Positions 52,686 through 61,720 of a stretch of DNA of 64,000 nucleotides are shown here, one piece after another. A program made the position numbers and the translations under genes. The stretch covers positions 868,001-932,000 of the forward strand of contig JAMPIV010005018.1 of the NCBI GenBank assembly GCA_024509875.1, read 5' to 3'. The stretch is from Oreohelix idahoensis. Taxonomy: Eukaryota > Mollusca > Gastropoda > Stylommatophora > Oreohelicidae. The notes below the pieces were generated by a model. That model was not told the DNA's origin and did no database searches. It saw only the letters and a program-made list of their open reading frames with translations. Positions within the stretch are counted from its first letter, which is position 1. Every line of letters begins with the position of its first letter.

Positions 52686-54485
52686 AATAATAATAATAAT
52701 AATAATAAATTCTTTAAGCACCAAACACGGCGCATAAGGCAGAAACCAGTGCTCTCCAGGTTGTTCGTTGTGACGCCACTCCTCTTAGCTCTTGCACATT
52801 ATTTAGGCCCAACGTTCTTCCTTCTCTTATTATTGTTCTTCTGAGTGTTTCTTTTGGTCTTCCTTTTTTCCTCTTACCCTCAGGAACCCAAGTGAGCGCC
52901 TGTAGTGGTATTCTGTTGTTTTGCATTCGTAGGACATGACCGATATATGACCATCGTCTTTTCCTTATATAGTCGGAGACATATTTCTGCCTAGAGTCTT
53001 CTCTTATTTGTCGATTAGTCTTGAATTCTTTCCAACTGATGTTCATGAGTTTTCTAAGACATTTGTTCTCGAATGTATTCAGCTTGTTCTCCAATGATTT
53101 TGTTATTTTCCAACTCTCACAGCCGTATGTTAACACTGAGATAACATTTGAATTAAACAGACGAAGCTTGGTATGTATATTCAATGATCGTAATTTCCAA
53201 ATGTTAGATAATCTATTGAAGGCGCTAGCTGCCAAAGCAATTCTAGTATGGATTTCTCTTGTTGTGTCACCATCCTGAGTCATTTTACTGCCTAAATAAT
53301 TGAAACTTTCAACTTTCTGTAGTTTTTCCCCGTTCAAGATGATATCAAAGGTCTCGTTAGAAAAGTTCATAGCTTTAGTTTTAGAGGCATTTATTTGGAG
53401 ACCTATTTTAACCGAGAGATGACACAAATTATTTATTGCTTCTTGGGATTGTCTTGGTGTTGAACTTAAGAATGCTACATCATCTGCGAAATCCAGGTCC
53501 CCCAGGAATTTTCCATTTGTCCATTTTATACCCAATTGTTCATTGTGGGTATAGTTTCTCATAACCCAATCAATAGCTATTCCAAAAAGTAGTGGTGACA
53601 TAATACAGCCTTGTTTCACCCCTGTTTCTACTGTAAACCATTCTGTATTCCCTTTATTTGTTCTAACACAACATCTTGCATTGTCATATAGCGCTTTGAT
53701 TATATTCACATATTTTGTTGGAAAACCATAGATTGTAAGTATCTTCCACAATGATGGGCGGTGTAGACTATCAAAGGCTTTTTGAAAATCGACGAAGGTG
53801 ATAATAAGTGGCGATTGCCTTTCCACTGATTCTTCTATAATTGTTCTTAGTGTGAATATTTGATCAATACATGATCGTTTCGGCCTGAAACCCGCTTGTT
53901 CTTCTCTGATCTTTTCGTCAGCATGCAATTTAAGTCTTTCTAACATCATGCAACATAATAATTTTCCAGGTACTGATAATAGAGATATACCACGCCAGTT
54001 ATTACAGTCTGATAGATCACCTTTCTTCGGTAACTTTACAATAATACTGTCTTTCCATTGTTGTGGTGGTTGTTCTTCTCTCCATACTTCATTTATAATA
54101 TCTAAAATTCTCAAGAGGTTGTTGTCATTAACTGCTTTAATCATTTCCCCTGAAATTTCGTCAACTCCAGCAGCTTTAAAATTTTTTAATCTTTTAACGG
54201 CTTGTTTGATCTCGTCCAGCGTGAATTCATCGCAAGTTATTGGCAAGGTGGTTGTGGGTGTTTCATTATTAAAATCAGGTGTTACTGTTGGTGGTGGTCT
54301 GTTTAGCACCTCCATGAAGTGCTCAGCCCATCTCTTCATTTGTTCTTTTTCTGTTGGTATTGAATTCCCTAATTTACCTTTAACAGGTGTTTCCATAGCA
54401 GTAGGCTGGTGACATAGTTATTTTGTAATTTGATAAAGGCACCTACTATTACCAGTTCTTGCAGCATTTTCAGCTTCTACGCCCA
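52686..54485 (-). mobile_element. LINE5: 5'-truncated LINE with open RT, (ATT)n tail
   Basis: The minus-strand element ends at 52686-52708 in about seven ATT/TTA units right after the protein stop. Its 5' truncation point is near 54485, where coding similarity ('EAENAARTGNSRCLYQITK') begins. Family: endonuclease-RT type related to the RTE/CFDP2 group but distinct from LINE4 and RTE1. Confidence 0.85.
52714..54396 (-). CDS. LINE5 reverse transcriptase, open for 560 residues
   Basis: Open from Met at 54396 to the stop at 52714. Order: QMKRWAEHFMEVLNRP, 'IKQAVKRLKNFKAAGVDEISGEMI', WKDSIIVKLPKKGDLSDC, NNWRGISLLSVPGK, EQAGFRPKRSCIDQIFTLR, TFVDFQKAFDSLHR (first Asp), GVKQGCIMSPLLFGIAIDWVM, LGDLDFADDVAFLSS (catalytic F-A-D-D intact), FNYLGSKMTQDG, LTYGCESWKITKSLENK and RRWSYIGHVLRMQNNRIPLQAL. 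It ends 'TTWRALVSALCAVFGA'. In phase upstream is a TAA after 'YQITK', so translation would have to start at this Met. All RT residues look functional, but the endonuclease is absent. It is the longest intact protein frame in the window besides RTE1. Confidence 0.9.
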   Translation of the reverse strand: METPVKGKLGNSIPTEKEQMKRWAEHFMEVLNRPPPTVTPDFNNETPTTTLPITCDEFTLDEIKQAVKRLKNFKAAGVDEISGEMIKAVNDNNLLRILDIINEVWREEQPPQQWKDSIIVKLPKKGDLSDCNNWRGISLLSVPGKLLCCMMLERLKLHADEKIREEQAGFRPKRSCIDQIFTLRTIIEESVERQSPLIITFVDFQKAFDSLHRPSLWKILTIYGFPTKYVNIIKALYDNARCCVRTNKGNTEWFTVETGVKQGCIMSPLLFGIAIDWVMRNYTHNEQLGIKWTNGKFLGDLDFADDVAFLSSTPRQSQEAINNLCHLSVKIGLQINASKTKAMNFSNETFDIILNGEKLQKVESFNYLGSKMTQDGDTTREIHTRIALAASAFNRLSNIWKLRSLNIHTKLRLFNSNVISVLTYGCESWKITKSLENKLNTFENKCLRKLMNISWKEFKTNRQIREDSRQKYVSDYIRKRRWSYIGHVLRMQNNRIPLQALTWVPEGKRKKGRPKETLRRTIIREGRTLGLNNVQELRGVASQRTTWRALVSALCAVFGA

Positions 54486-54654
54486 ATTACCTGTTTTTTT
54501 AATTTGAAAACAATTTTTTTTTGTTTTTTGTTTATTTTTGTTACTGTCTAATAAAACCATTAACTTGTCATTTTTTCACTATCATTTCCATCTAAATCTA
54601 TCTTTTTCAGTCTTTCTTACCACTAGTGTCTTGTCTCTTATTTAGTCAGCCTGC
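54486..54654. other. T-rich spacer
   Basis: No feature beyond T-rich runs. Confidence 0.4.
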
Positions 54655-55472
54655 CAGGGCCGGTCCTAGGAATTTTGCCGCCCCGTGCAATACAATACCT
54701 TGCCGCCCCAGCCCAACCTCAAATTAACATTTGAAATTTTTAAAACCATTATGTTAAACAAGCTTCAACATTAATTTCATGACCATTACCCTAATTTTAA
54801 ATAGTACCATTAATAATAATGTATTGATAAATTGATGAAAATGCTGTATGGTCATAAAATAAACCATTGACTTTATTAGAGACAATTACGAATATGAAAT
54901 AAATGTAGTTACATTACTTGCATATAGGGGATGCTCTTCTCATGTGAACGATGAACTGTTGAGTCACAAACACTTAACTGTAGTATGTACATCTTATAGT
55001 TTTTAGCACTCATTTCACATTATTTTAATTTATATTGTTTGAAGTATGTACTGCTTAAAAAGACACTTTTCTTGCTTTCATATTTGCAAAAGCAGAAATA
55101 AGGTCTGCGTAGTCTAATTTTTGACCGATTTCATGTTCAATTGAAATCATGGCAAGTCCTTCCAATCTAGTTTCGGCCATTGTTGAGCGTAAGTTTTAAT
55201 AAGCTTCAGTTTTGAAAAACTACGCTCACCACTTGCTACCGTTAGAGGCAAATTTAGTAATATTCTTAAGGCTATAGCGACATTAGGAGCAATGTTATTT
55301 TCAATAATGTAACGAAGAACTTCAATTGGCGGTGTATTTTCTGGTACTAATTTGGATACTACTTTCAGTTCATCACATAGCTCAATGGCATCAATGTCTC
55401 TATTTTCTTGATGTGTTAAAACGCCTTCTAGGTTTTTACATTTGTTTAAGAGCTCATTTGTCGTCTCAGATT
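54655..55472 (-). mobile_element. hAT transposon 3' part
   Basis: The plus-strand start CAGGGCCGGTCCTAGG with 'TTTTGCCGCCCC' is the terminal motif of a widespread ZMYM1-like hAT group (ends CAGGG-type). The other end is lost: at 55472 the sequence passes abruptly into an RTE tail. About 820 bp remain, with the transposase C-terminus. Confidence 0.75.
55040..55470 (-). pseudogene. hAT transposase C-terminal dimerisation domain
   Basis: The minus strand reads 'NELLNKCKNLEGVLTH', 'LCDELKVVSKLVPENTPPIEVLRYI', LNLPLTVASGERSFSKLKLIKTY, the hAT family dimerisation signature. After a one-base shift near 55190 it continues TMAETRLEGLAMISIEHEIG and 'YADLISAFANMKARKVSF'. The first codons of the open frame above 55470 encode RTE tail sequence, not hAT. 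The DDE core is missing. Confidence 0.88.
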
Positions 55473-55526
55473 TCTCTTCCAAACTTGTACACCTCACGGT
55501 AGAAGGGGAACGACTAAGTAAGTAAG
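55473..55526 (+). mobile_element. RTE copy 5: 54-bp 3' end
   Basis: Matches the last 54 bp of RTE1 (TCTCTTCCAAAC... CTCACGGTAGAAGGGGAACG) and ends in AAGTAAGTAAG. An extreme 5' truncation at the hAT boundary. Confidence 0.9.
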
Positions 55527-55589
55527 GGAGTTGAGGGAAACTGCGGTAAGACGTGGAGTACAATGGGTGGGTTTGAAAAAAAATCGAAA

Positions 55590-56395
55590 AAAGGTGATTC
55601 GTCTTACGAGGACAAAAGACAAAGAAAGTAGTCTACGTTACGGCCACAAGGCCTTCGTCAGGAAAAGAAAGAAAGTGAAGGCTAGATAGGAGACATAAGA
55701 ACTTAAAGAAATATAAAAATAAATAAAAATAAAACCTAGGTACTTCCCTGAAGGCGAAGCATGGCTGAAAAGGAAGTGACTTCTGACCCCGGATGTACAC
55801 AATACGTACTAAGAAACTAAAAACTAAAAAACGAAACTGAACAAAAAACTACTCAAATATAATAAAAGTGGGGACTGGAAATAGAAGAGGACAGAATAAG
55901 TAGGAGATAAATGAATATGAAATAAAAAATCAAGACAAATTAGAAAACGTGTACATCCATACATATTATGGAGGATGGCATAAAAATAGAAGAATATGAT
56001 AAGAGTGGAAAGAGTCTAAATAGAGCAAGAGAGGAAAGGGTGACCTCAGACAAAGGTGTGGAAAGTGTTGAGACCGGCTGGTTTTAGACACCCCATGCGG
56101 TGGATAAGACGGTTCTCAAGCTGTTCTCGGCTGGCAGTGTCAGAGGAGCAGGATCGGATCGCAGTGACCTGGATGTCGATGGGACCCTGGTGGTCAGGAC
56201 TATTGAAGTGTGTGGCAACTGGTGTGGACTTTTGCTGAGAGATGTCATTTAAGTGCTGGCTGAATCTGTCCCCAAGTCATTTGCCTGTTTGGCCAATATA
56301 GGTTTTGCAGCAACGTTTACATATGATCGTATAAATGACATTACGCGATTCACACGTGAAGCTACTAGTGATGGTGTACGTAAGGGATAAGGTTT
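55590..56395 (-). mobile_element. Penelope-like element 3' part
   Basis: GIY-YIG coding end at 56395-56046, then about 450 bp of 3' sequence to the CTTTTGTCCTCGTAAGACGA stretch near 55600. Orientation minus. The reverse transcriptase is not present in the neighbouring DNA. Confidence 0.8.
56046..56395 (-). pseudogene. Penelope-like GIY-YIG endonuclease
   Basis: About 115 residues on the minus strand: LSLTYTITSSFTCESRNVIYTIICKRC, then CKTYIGQTGK, DRFSQHLNDI, 'TPVATHFNSPDHQGPIDIQVTAI' and 'REQLENRLIHRMGCLKPAGLNTF'. VIY and YIG form the GIY-YIG strand pair, followed by the catalytic Arg (in DRF) and His/Asn-rich segment. One TGA at about 56279 replaces the expected Arg codon after 'QTGK'; otherwise the frame is clean to the stop at 56046. 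In Penelope-like elements this domain follows the RT and cuts target DNA. Confidence 0.87.
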
Positions 56396-56844
56396 CCGTT
56401 GCCAAAGTACACACTAGGGGTAGTCAAACAACAAGTACCAGCATAACTTCATTGAGCTGACACCTTCCTTAAAAATTAACGATGTACAGTTTATTTTCAC
56501 TTGGCACAAAGCTGCACGACATAGAATATAAGCCCAAAGGCAAATGAAGTAATAGGCAGTCTTCCTAATGTTCACTATAGATACGCTATCCTGGCATTCT
56601 CACAATTTATATTATATACTGAAGGACATTACAAACGCACCACCTGTATAATCCAGGAACAGAGTGTGAAATGTAAATATAAATGTTTACAAGTTTACAT
56701 ATTTGGAATCTTTATTCGTTTTCCTATGAATCCATGCTGGTCATTAATTTGTACATTTGACTGTTTTTATGAAATTCGCTGCATTCTGTGCAGGCAAGGG
56801 AGAAAACTAAAAATGCAACCAATAAAAAAATGCACTCACACTAT
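56396..56844. other. Unassigned spacer
   Basis: No motif recognised. Confidence 0.4.
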
Positions 56845-57307
56845 CCTCACTATCTGGTATGTCCACCGTGTGCTTGCAAACAAGCTTGGCAGCGGCTCCG
56901 CATGGAACGCACAAGTCTCAGAAAGAAATTCCGGGAAATCAAGTCCCATTCACGTGTAAGTGCAGCTTCGAGCTGTTGCAGATTAGCTGGAGAACATTGC
57001 CTGTAGACTCTGCGTCCAAGCTCGTCCCACATATGTTCTTTAGGGGACATGTCTGGTGCCAATCAATCATCACAATGTTCTGCTGCTGTAGATATTGCTG
57101 CGTAATGCATGCGGTGTTCGCACGTGCGTTATCCTGCTGGGGAAGCTGCAAGTCTGGATAATTTATGAACGCAGGAGCAACCATTGCATCCAGAACCTCA
57201 TCTCGATATGTCACAGCATTAACGTTTCCACGGAAGACGTGAAGAGGCAAGCGATGGTGAAAACTGAATCCTCCCCAAATGTGAATACTGCCACCTCCAA
57301 ATCGGTT
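56845..57307 (-). pseudogene. Tc1-like transposase fragment, minus strand
   Basis: Reads NRFGGGSIHIWGGFSFHHR, 'LPLHVFRGNVNAVTYRDEVL', QLPQQDNARANTA (second catalytic Asp) and, after a frame change near 57065, MAPDMSPKEHMWDELGRRV (third catalytic acid) through 'MRSRCQACLQAHGGHTR'. This is the C-terminal half of a Tc1/mariner DD34E-type transposase. It is a different lineage from the plus-strand copy 300 bp away. Begins abruptly at the short repeat 57308-57370. Confidence 0.87.
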
Positions 57308-57370
57308 ACATCATCATGTAACACAAACAGAAACCACCACCACCACAACAGCAGTTGGAAGCAAGTAAGC
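57308..57370. repeat. 63-bp repeat, copy 1
   Basis: ACATCATCATGTAACACAAA through GCAAGTAAGC; nearly the same sequence at 59115-59174 (differences: one extra CAC and two substitutions). Each copy borders a different broken transposase gene. Confidence 0.9.
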
Positions 57371-57608
57371 AGGTTTCCTGCAAGAATGCCAGCTTTGGTG
57401 GTGGCTCCTTGTTCAATGACGATCAAAGATAACAGAAGTACTGCATCGCAACCGGATGGATGCTTAACATCATGCAAAAGATATGTTGAAGTAATCGTGC
57501 TGATTGACATTCCACGTGCAATGGCGACTTTTCGTGAACAGAGTTCACTCTTAATTTGTTTTACAATCAGCAGACTTATGGTAGTTTCATCACTTGCAAA
57601 AACCATGC
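57371..57608. other. Unassigned spacer
   Basis: A minus-strand frame runs through it without stops but I recognise no family. Confidence 0.35.
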
Positions 57609-58637
57609 CACCGAGAAGAAGTCTTGACACCTTACAAAGAATGAGGGCTATAGTGTGGGTTGAAAGTGGTTTATCTGTCCGTGAGGTTGCTAGACGGCTT
57701 GCAGTGTCACATTCTACCATCGAAAGAATTTTGGAGAGATTTTAGGCCACAGGAAGTGTGGAGGATCGCCACCGGCCAGGTCGCCCTAGATGCACCAATA
57801 GACATGATGACCGGTACCTCTTGTTGTCAGCCCTGCGCCATCGAACAGTGACTTGTTCCACTCTAAGATGTCAGCTAAGACTAACTGTAAACGTTAATGT
57901 CAGTCAAAGCATCATTCGCAGACGTTTACATGAATTTGGACTGGCTGCTCGACGTCCTGCAGTCAGAATCCCTCTTATTCCTGCTCATCGCAGAGCCCGT
58001 GTTGCTTGGTGTTGCGAGCACATCCGATGGACAAGGCAGCAATGGAGTCAAGTTTTCTTCACTGATGAATCTCGCTTCACTGTGTCATTCAATGATGCCA
58101 GGATTCGAGTTTGGAGACGACCAGGAGAGCGATTTACTGATGACACAATTCGAGAGGTGGATCGTTATGGTAGGGGTTCTGTCATGGTCTCGGGAGGCTT
58201 CTACAGACACGGCAGGACCCCATTCTACATCATCCAAGGCAACTTGACCGGCCCAAGATACCAGAACGAAATCTTGAGACCAATTGTTCAGCCTGCTCTG
58301 GAGGCCATAGTTGGTAATGCCATCCTCCAAGATGATAACGGTCGACCCCATCGAGCATGAGTGGTGAATGAGTTTATTCAGCAACATGGGATCATCAGGA
58401 TGGCGTGGCCAGCTCATTCACCTGACCTTTCTCCGATTGAGCACCTCTGGGATGTCCTTGGTCGAAGATTGTCAACAAATCACCCCCTGCCAATGGATGT
58501 TGCACAGAGGACTTCATTTCTGCTTCAGGAATAGCAAGCAGTTCCTCAGGATACTCTTCGGACCCTTGTGGACTCGATGCGTCTACGCTGTCTTGAATGC
58601 CTTGCTGCAAACGGTGGTCATACCCGATTTTGAAATG
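57609..58637 (+). pseudogene. Tc1-like transposase with three stops
   Basis: About 340 codons. HTH region: 'SVREVARRLAVSHSTIERIL', then the GRPR hook ('HRPGRPRCTN') and second HTH ending 'SQSIIRRRLHEFGL'. DDE core: FTDESRFTVS (first Asp), ILQDDNGRPHRA (second Asp; relatives usually have QDNARPH, so D-N-G is altered) and AHSPDLSPIEHLWDVLGRRL (third acidic residue, Glu). C-terminus MRLRCLECLAANGGHTRF. In-frame stops: TAG at about 57743-57745, TGA at 58358-58360 (after HRA, probably from Arg) and TAG at about 58532. The phase is otherwise kept throughout. Confidence 0.9.
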
Positions 58638-58858
58638 TCTATTTGTCCAATATCTATTGTGTGACTTTTGAAAAGGTAGGTGACACACTTCACAGCTTCA
58701 TTGCGTTTGAATGTGTGTTTCCATTTCTTTACGTGACATGTCAATTTGGTATTCAATACATGCCGTTTTGACTGATACCAAATACGTTTATATCAGATTT
58801 GTTTTATGCTTTCCACCAAGGTTTTTCTAAGTGGCCCTTGACTTTTGACGAGTAGTAT
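57609..58858 (+). mobile_element. Tc1-like transposon, right end preserved
   Basis: Transposase 57609-58637 followed by about 220 bp ending in GTGGCCCTTGACTTTTGACG and AGTAGTATA, which has the form of a Tc1 terminal repeat. No matching left repeat is found upstream of 57609, so the left end is truncated. Confidence 0.75.
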
Positions 58859-59114
58859 ATTATAGAGGACCAGTGCAGTAAAACTTATCAATATTTTCAC
58901 CTTTATAAACAATACTAATGTAGAAAGTGAAATAAAGTCCTTTAATGTAATAGCAAAAATGACAAGCTCATACCAGAAACAAAAAAGCACTTGGCATGTC
59001 ATCTATATCCACATTGATTATTTATGTCTGTATAATAAAATAACTACAAAAGCAAGAAGTAAAATACTGTGATGTAAAGTGGCAATTAATATGACATTGT
59101 ACATGTCACTAGGA
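58859..59114. other. Spacer, no gene seen
   Basis: Nothing recognised. Confidence 0.4.
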
Positions 59115-59174
59115 ACATCATCATGTAACACAAACAGAAACCACCACCACAACAGCAGATGGAGGCAAGTAAGC
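59115..59174. repeat. 60-bp repeat, copy 2
   Basis: Partner of 57308-57370, same orientation. The ISXO2-like transposase homology on the minus strand ends exactly at its upper edge. Confidence 0.9.
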
Positions 59175-59644
59175 TTTAAAGCCACCAATCTGTCGTGGTC
59201 GTCGCGACAGCCACTTTTTACACTCCTCACGCATAAAGTTGAACCAGTCAACTACAGTGTTTTTATTGACATGAACCTCGCGACAAATGGTGGCCTGTGG
59301 AGCATTAGTGCACCAAAAATACATCATTAAAATAATCTGTCTAAGTGTCAGGTTACTGTTTTCAAAAAATGAATCTTTCCTACTACTAAATGTGGTGACA
59401 CAATTGATGCACTTCCATCGTCGGCCATCGTTACCTTGTGAATAACTGTACAGCCGTGCGGGTTGCAAACATGTGTTACACGTTGTGGAATTTTTTTTAT
59501 TAAACCTCTTTGGGCCAGCCACTGCAAGCACTGGAAGGGTTGCCTCACTTCATCATTCAAACTGAATGAATCCCACATCTCCGCACGCCTGGCAGCAACA
59601 GTCAAAATACTGTTCACATCAACTACAGTGGTTTGTGCAGGCAT
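59175..59644 (-). pseudogene. ISXO2/Merlin-like transposase N-terminus
   Basis: Start Met at 59644. First segment ends 'FQCLQWLAQRGLI'; after a shift in the run of A near 59490-59500 it continues CNTC ... 'YSQGNDGRRWKCINC', a four-Cys zinc ribbon, then FSSRKDSFFENSNLTL, 'LMMYFWCTNAPQATICREVHVNKNTVVDWFNFMREEC' and RRPRQIGGFKA. This is the N-terminal zinc ribbon and HTH of ISXO2-like (IS1595/IS1016-related, Merlin) transposases. The family normally continues after IGG into the first catalytic Asp strand; here it stops at the 60-bp repeat. An intron at that point is possible. Confidence 0.8.
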
Positions 59645-60679
59645 TGCGAAACCTGAACTGTTATTTAAAATATGTTGTGAATAATGGCGGTAAAAACTCT
59701 AGCTAAGAGTGATAAAATAAATAAATGAAAATACGCTGAATAAAAGTGAAAGAATATATAATAGTCGTGTAGTGCGATACATATCAATTGGAAACCCACT
59801 TCGATACCCGCGAAATGCCCGGAACAAGAAATTTTAAAGGGAGGATAACTCTAAAATACTCATATTCGGTACGGAGCAAAAAAGGTACGAAAGATAGGAA
59901 ATTACCCTTAATTTTATGATCAGGTACTGTTGATGTATGCTGTTATACTTTCTTGTAATGTTGTACTGCCCTTACATTAATACTTCCAGTACGCTGGAGA
60001 ATATTTGAATTACAGTAATAAAAGACGAGCAAGAGGAAGGAAGAATGCAAGAGGGGACTGTGCCAGATTTTCAACCCTTGGCAAATTAATTGCTTTCGTA
60101 TATGTTTATCTAACTATCTACCTAGTCTGATTCTGGTCTTGAGTTTGGGACGCAAAGACAGCGAGGAAAGTAACTGTTACCCCACCTCATCTTTATGAAC
60201 CTAAAAAAAAGTCCCTGAGTCATTCAGTTGCACGCCGTTTAAATATTTCACGAGTTCGGTGGTGGCGGCGGTGGGTGTGAGTGTGGGGGTTGGTGGTGGT
60301 GGGGGTTGTGGTGGTGGTTGTTTTTTTTTCCTTTTATTTATTTTATTTTATTAATTTTTTTTAAATTCATTGTTATTATTATTATTATTTTTAACATACT
60401 TTAATTATGATGATTATTGCAAATGTAATATTACTTTTATAATGATAAATGCCTTAATTATGCTTAAAGTAAATGTGAGGATGAAAAGATATAGTACACA
60501 TGATGAGAGAGAGAGAGAGAGGAAGGGCAGAATGTCAGTTCAAAAGGTGAAAAAGTGAGTTGAATTTATTTTTATTAGTATGTCACACATTGTTAAAAAA
60601 AACACTTGACCGATCTTTTCCACGGATGAATCAACTTTATTTTGTAATAAATTGTTTACACCTGGTTGCATTTATTTGG
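59645..60679. other. Unassigned spacer with simple repeats
   Basis: Contains a 35-bp sequence at 59872-59906 inverted relative to 33326-33359, a GT/GGT-rich stretch 60255-60330, (ATT)n near 60373-60389 and (GA)n at about 60505-60522. No gene. Confidence 0.5.
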
Positions 60680-60992
60680 AACCAGACGATACGTCAAGGC
60701 CTAAAATGCCACCCCTGCAGGCCCAAGTAGAACAGTCCCAATTAAGATGGTTTGGCCATGTCTGCAGAATGGGAGAACATCGGTTACCACGGCAAGCATG
60801 GGAAACAAAGAGCCAAGGATCCAGACCCCCAGGACGACCCAGAGTCCGCTGGGAGGACAACATCAGACAATCTTTGAAGGACCGAGGACTAGAATGGAAC
60901 CAGGTCAGGAGGAAGACAGTCAATAGGTTAGTCTGGCGCTCTCTCTTCCAAACCTCTACACCTCACGGTAGAAGGGGAACGACTAAGTAAGT
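60680..60992 (+). mobile_element. RTE copy 4, 5'-truncated
   Basis: 313 bp matching the RTE1 3' end from AACCAGACGATACGTCAAGG to the (GTAA)n tail. It carries an open frame of the C-terminus (QVEQSQLRWFGHVCRMG to HGRRGTTK). The frame is intact to the natural stop, so it is a relatively young copy. Confidence 0.93.
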
Positions 60993-61003
60993 AGAGTTTT
61001 TGG

Positions 61004-61342
61004 ATTCAATCAAAGAAGAATTTAGCATCGAAAGAGAAGTATTGCGAAACGATGGATATCTTTAAGATATATTTGAAAAGTTAAATGAGGTTCTTCTTAA
61101 GCTACAAGGAAATCAGATCCGTCTGATTAAAGTGAAAGGAATTATCGTGGGGTTCATCAACAAATTGACATTATATAAAAATAATCTTAGCCGCCGAGAA
61201 CTTTCTCATTTTCCATGTTTACTGCAGTTAGGTGGGCACAGGCTTAAAGATTCAGATTTAGAGGTTTATTGCACTCATTTGGACGCTATTAAAAATGACA
61301 TGGGCTTAAGATTTAAATACTTGCAAGAACTTTTTCTTCTTT
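61004..61342 (+). pseudogene. hAT transposase fragment (ZBED5/GTF2IRD2-like)
   Basis: The plus strand reads 'EVLRNDGYL', stop, then DIFEKLNEVLLKLQGNQI, 'VGFINKLTLYKNNLSRRELSHFPCL', 'DSDLEVYCTHLDAIKNDMGLRFKYLQEL'. The order matches the mid-region of hAT-derived proteins of the ZBED5/SCAND3/GTF2IRD2 group. One TAA at about 61062. No zinc finger, catalytic or dimerisation part nearby. It begins right after RTE copy 4. Confidence 0.78.
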
Positions 61343-61375
61343 GATCCTTAGCCGCCGACCGTCAAAGCAGTCAGT

Positions 61376-61625
61376 GGACATCATGCCTAGTGGCGTCTTG
61401 TAAGGCAACAACAAATTGATTCCATTATGCTCAGTCGGCGGCCATCCTTCGTACAGTGCCCCAACTCTGGTTCATTCTTTGCATCTCAGCCTCCCCAGTC
61501 CTCCGTCAGGTTGTTTTAGGTTGGCCTCTCTTTCGTTTTCCTTCAGGGGTCCAAGGCATAGCTGTTCTTGTGATGGCATCGGGGTCTCTTCTGAGGACAT
61601 GGCCAACTGTTAAAGTCTGTTTAGT
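61376..61625 (-). pseudogene. LINE C-terminal fragment (CFDP2-like)
   Basis: The minus strand reads LTVGHVLRRDPDAITRTAM, WTPEGKRKRGRPKTT, stop, RRTGEAEMQRMNQSWGTVRRMA and 'QFVVALQDATRH', the usual C-terminus of an endonuclease-RT LINE of the same broad group as LINE5 but another family. Two stops. About 250 bp. Confidence 0.83.
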
Positions 61626-61720
61626 TGTTTACTCATACTGGCTACTAGTTGTTGAATCACGCTTTATTTGTTAAATGACGTGAGTGTCCACCAGTGGATA
61701 AATGTAGATGTTGGGACTGG
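61626..61720. other. Short spacer
   Basis: Nothing recognised. Confidence 0.4.

Noticed and set aside
55147..55563. A single complete gene of 138 residues.
   Set aside because: It is a chimera of a 54-bp RTE tail and a frameshifted hAT C-terminus.
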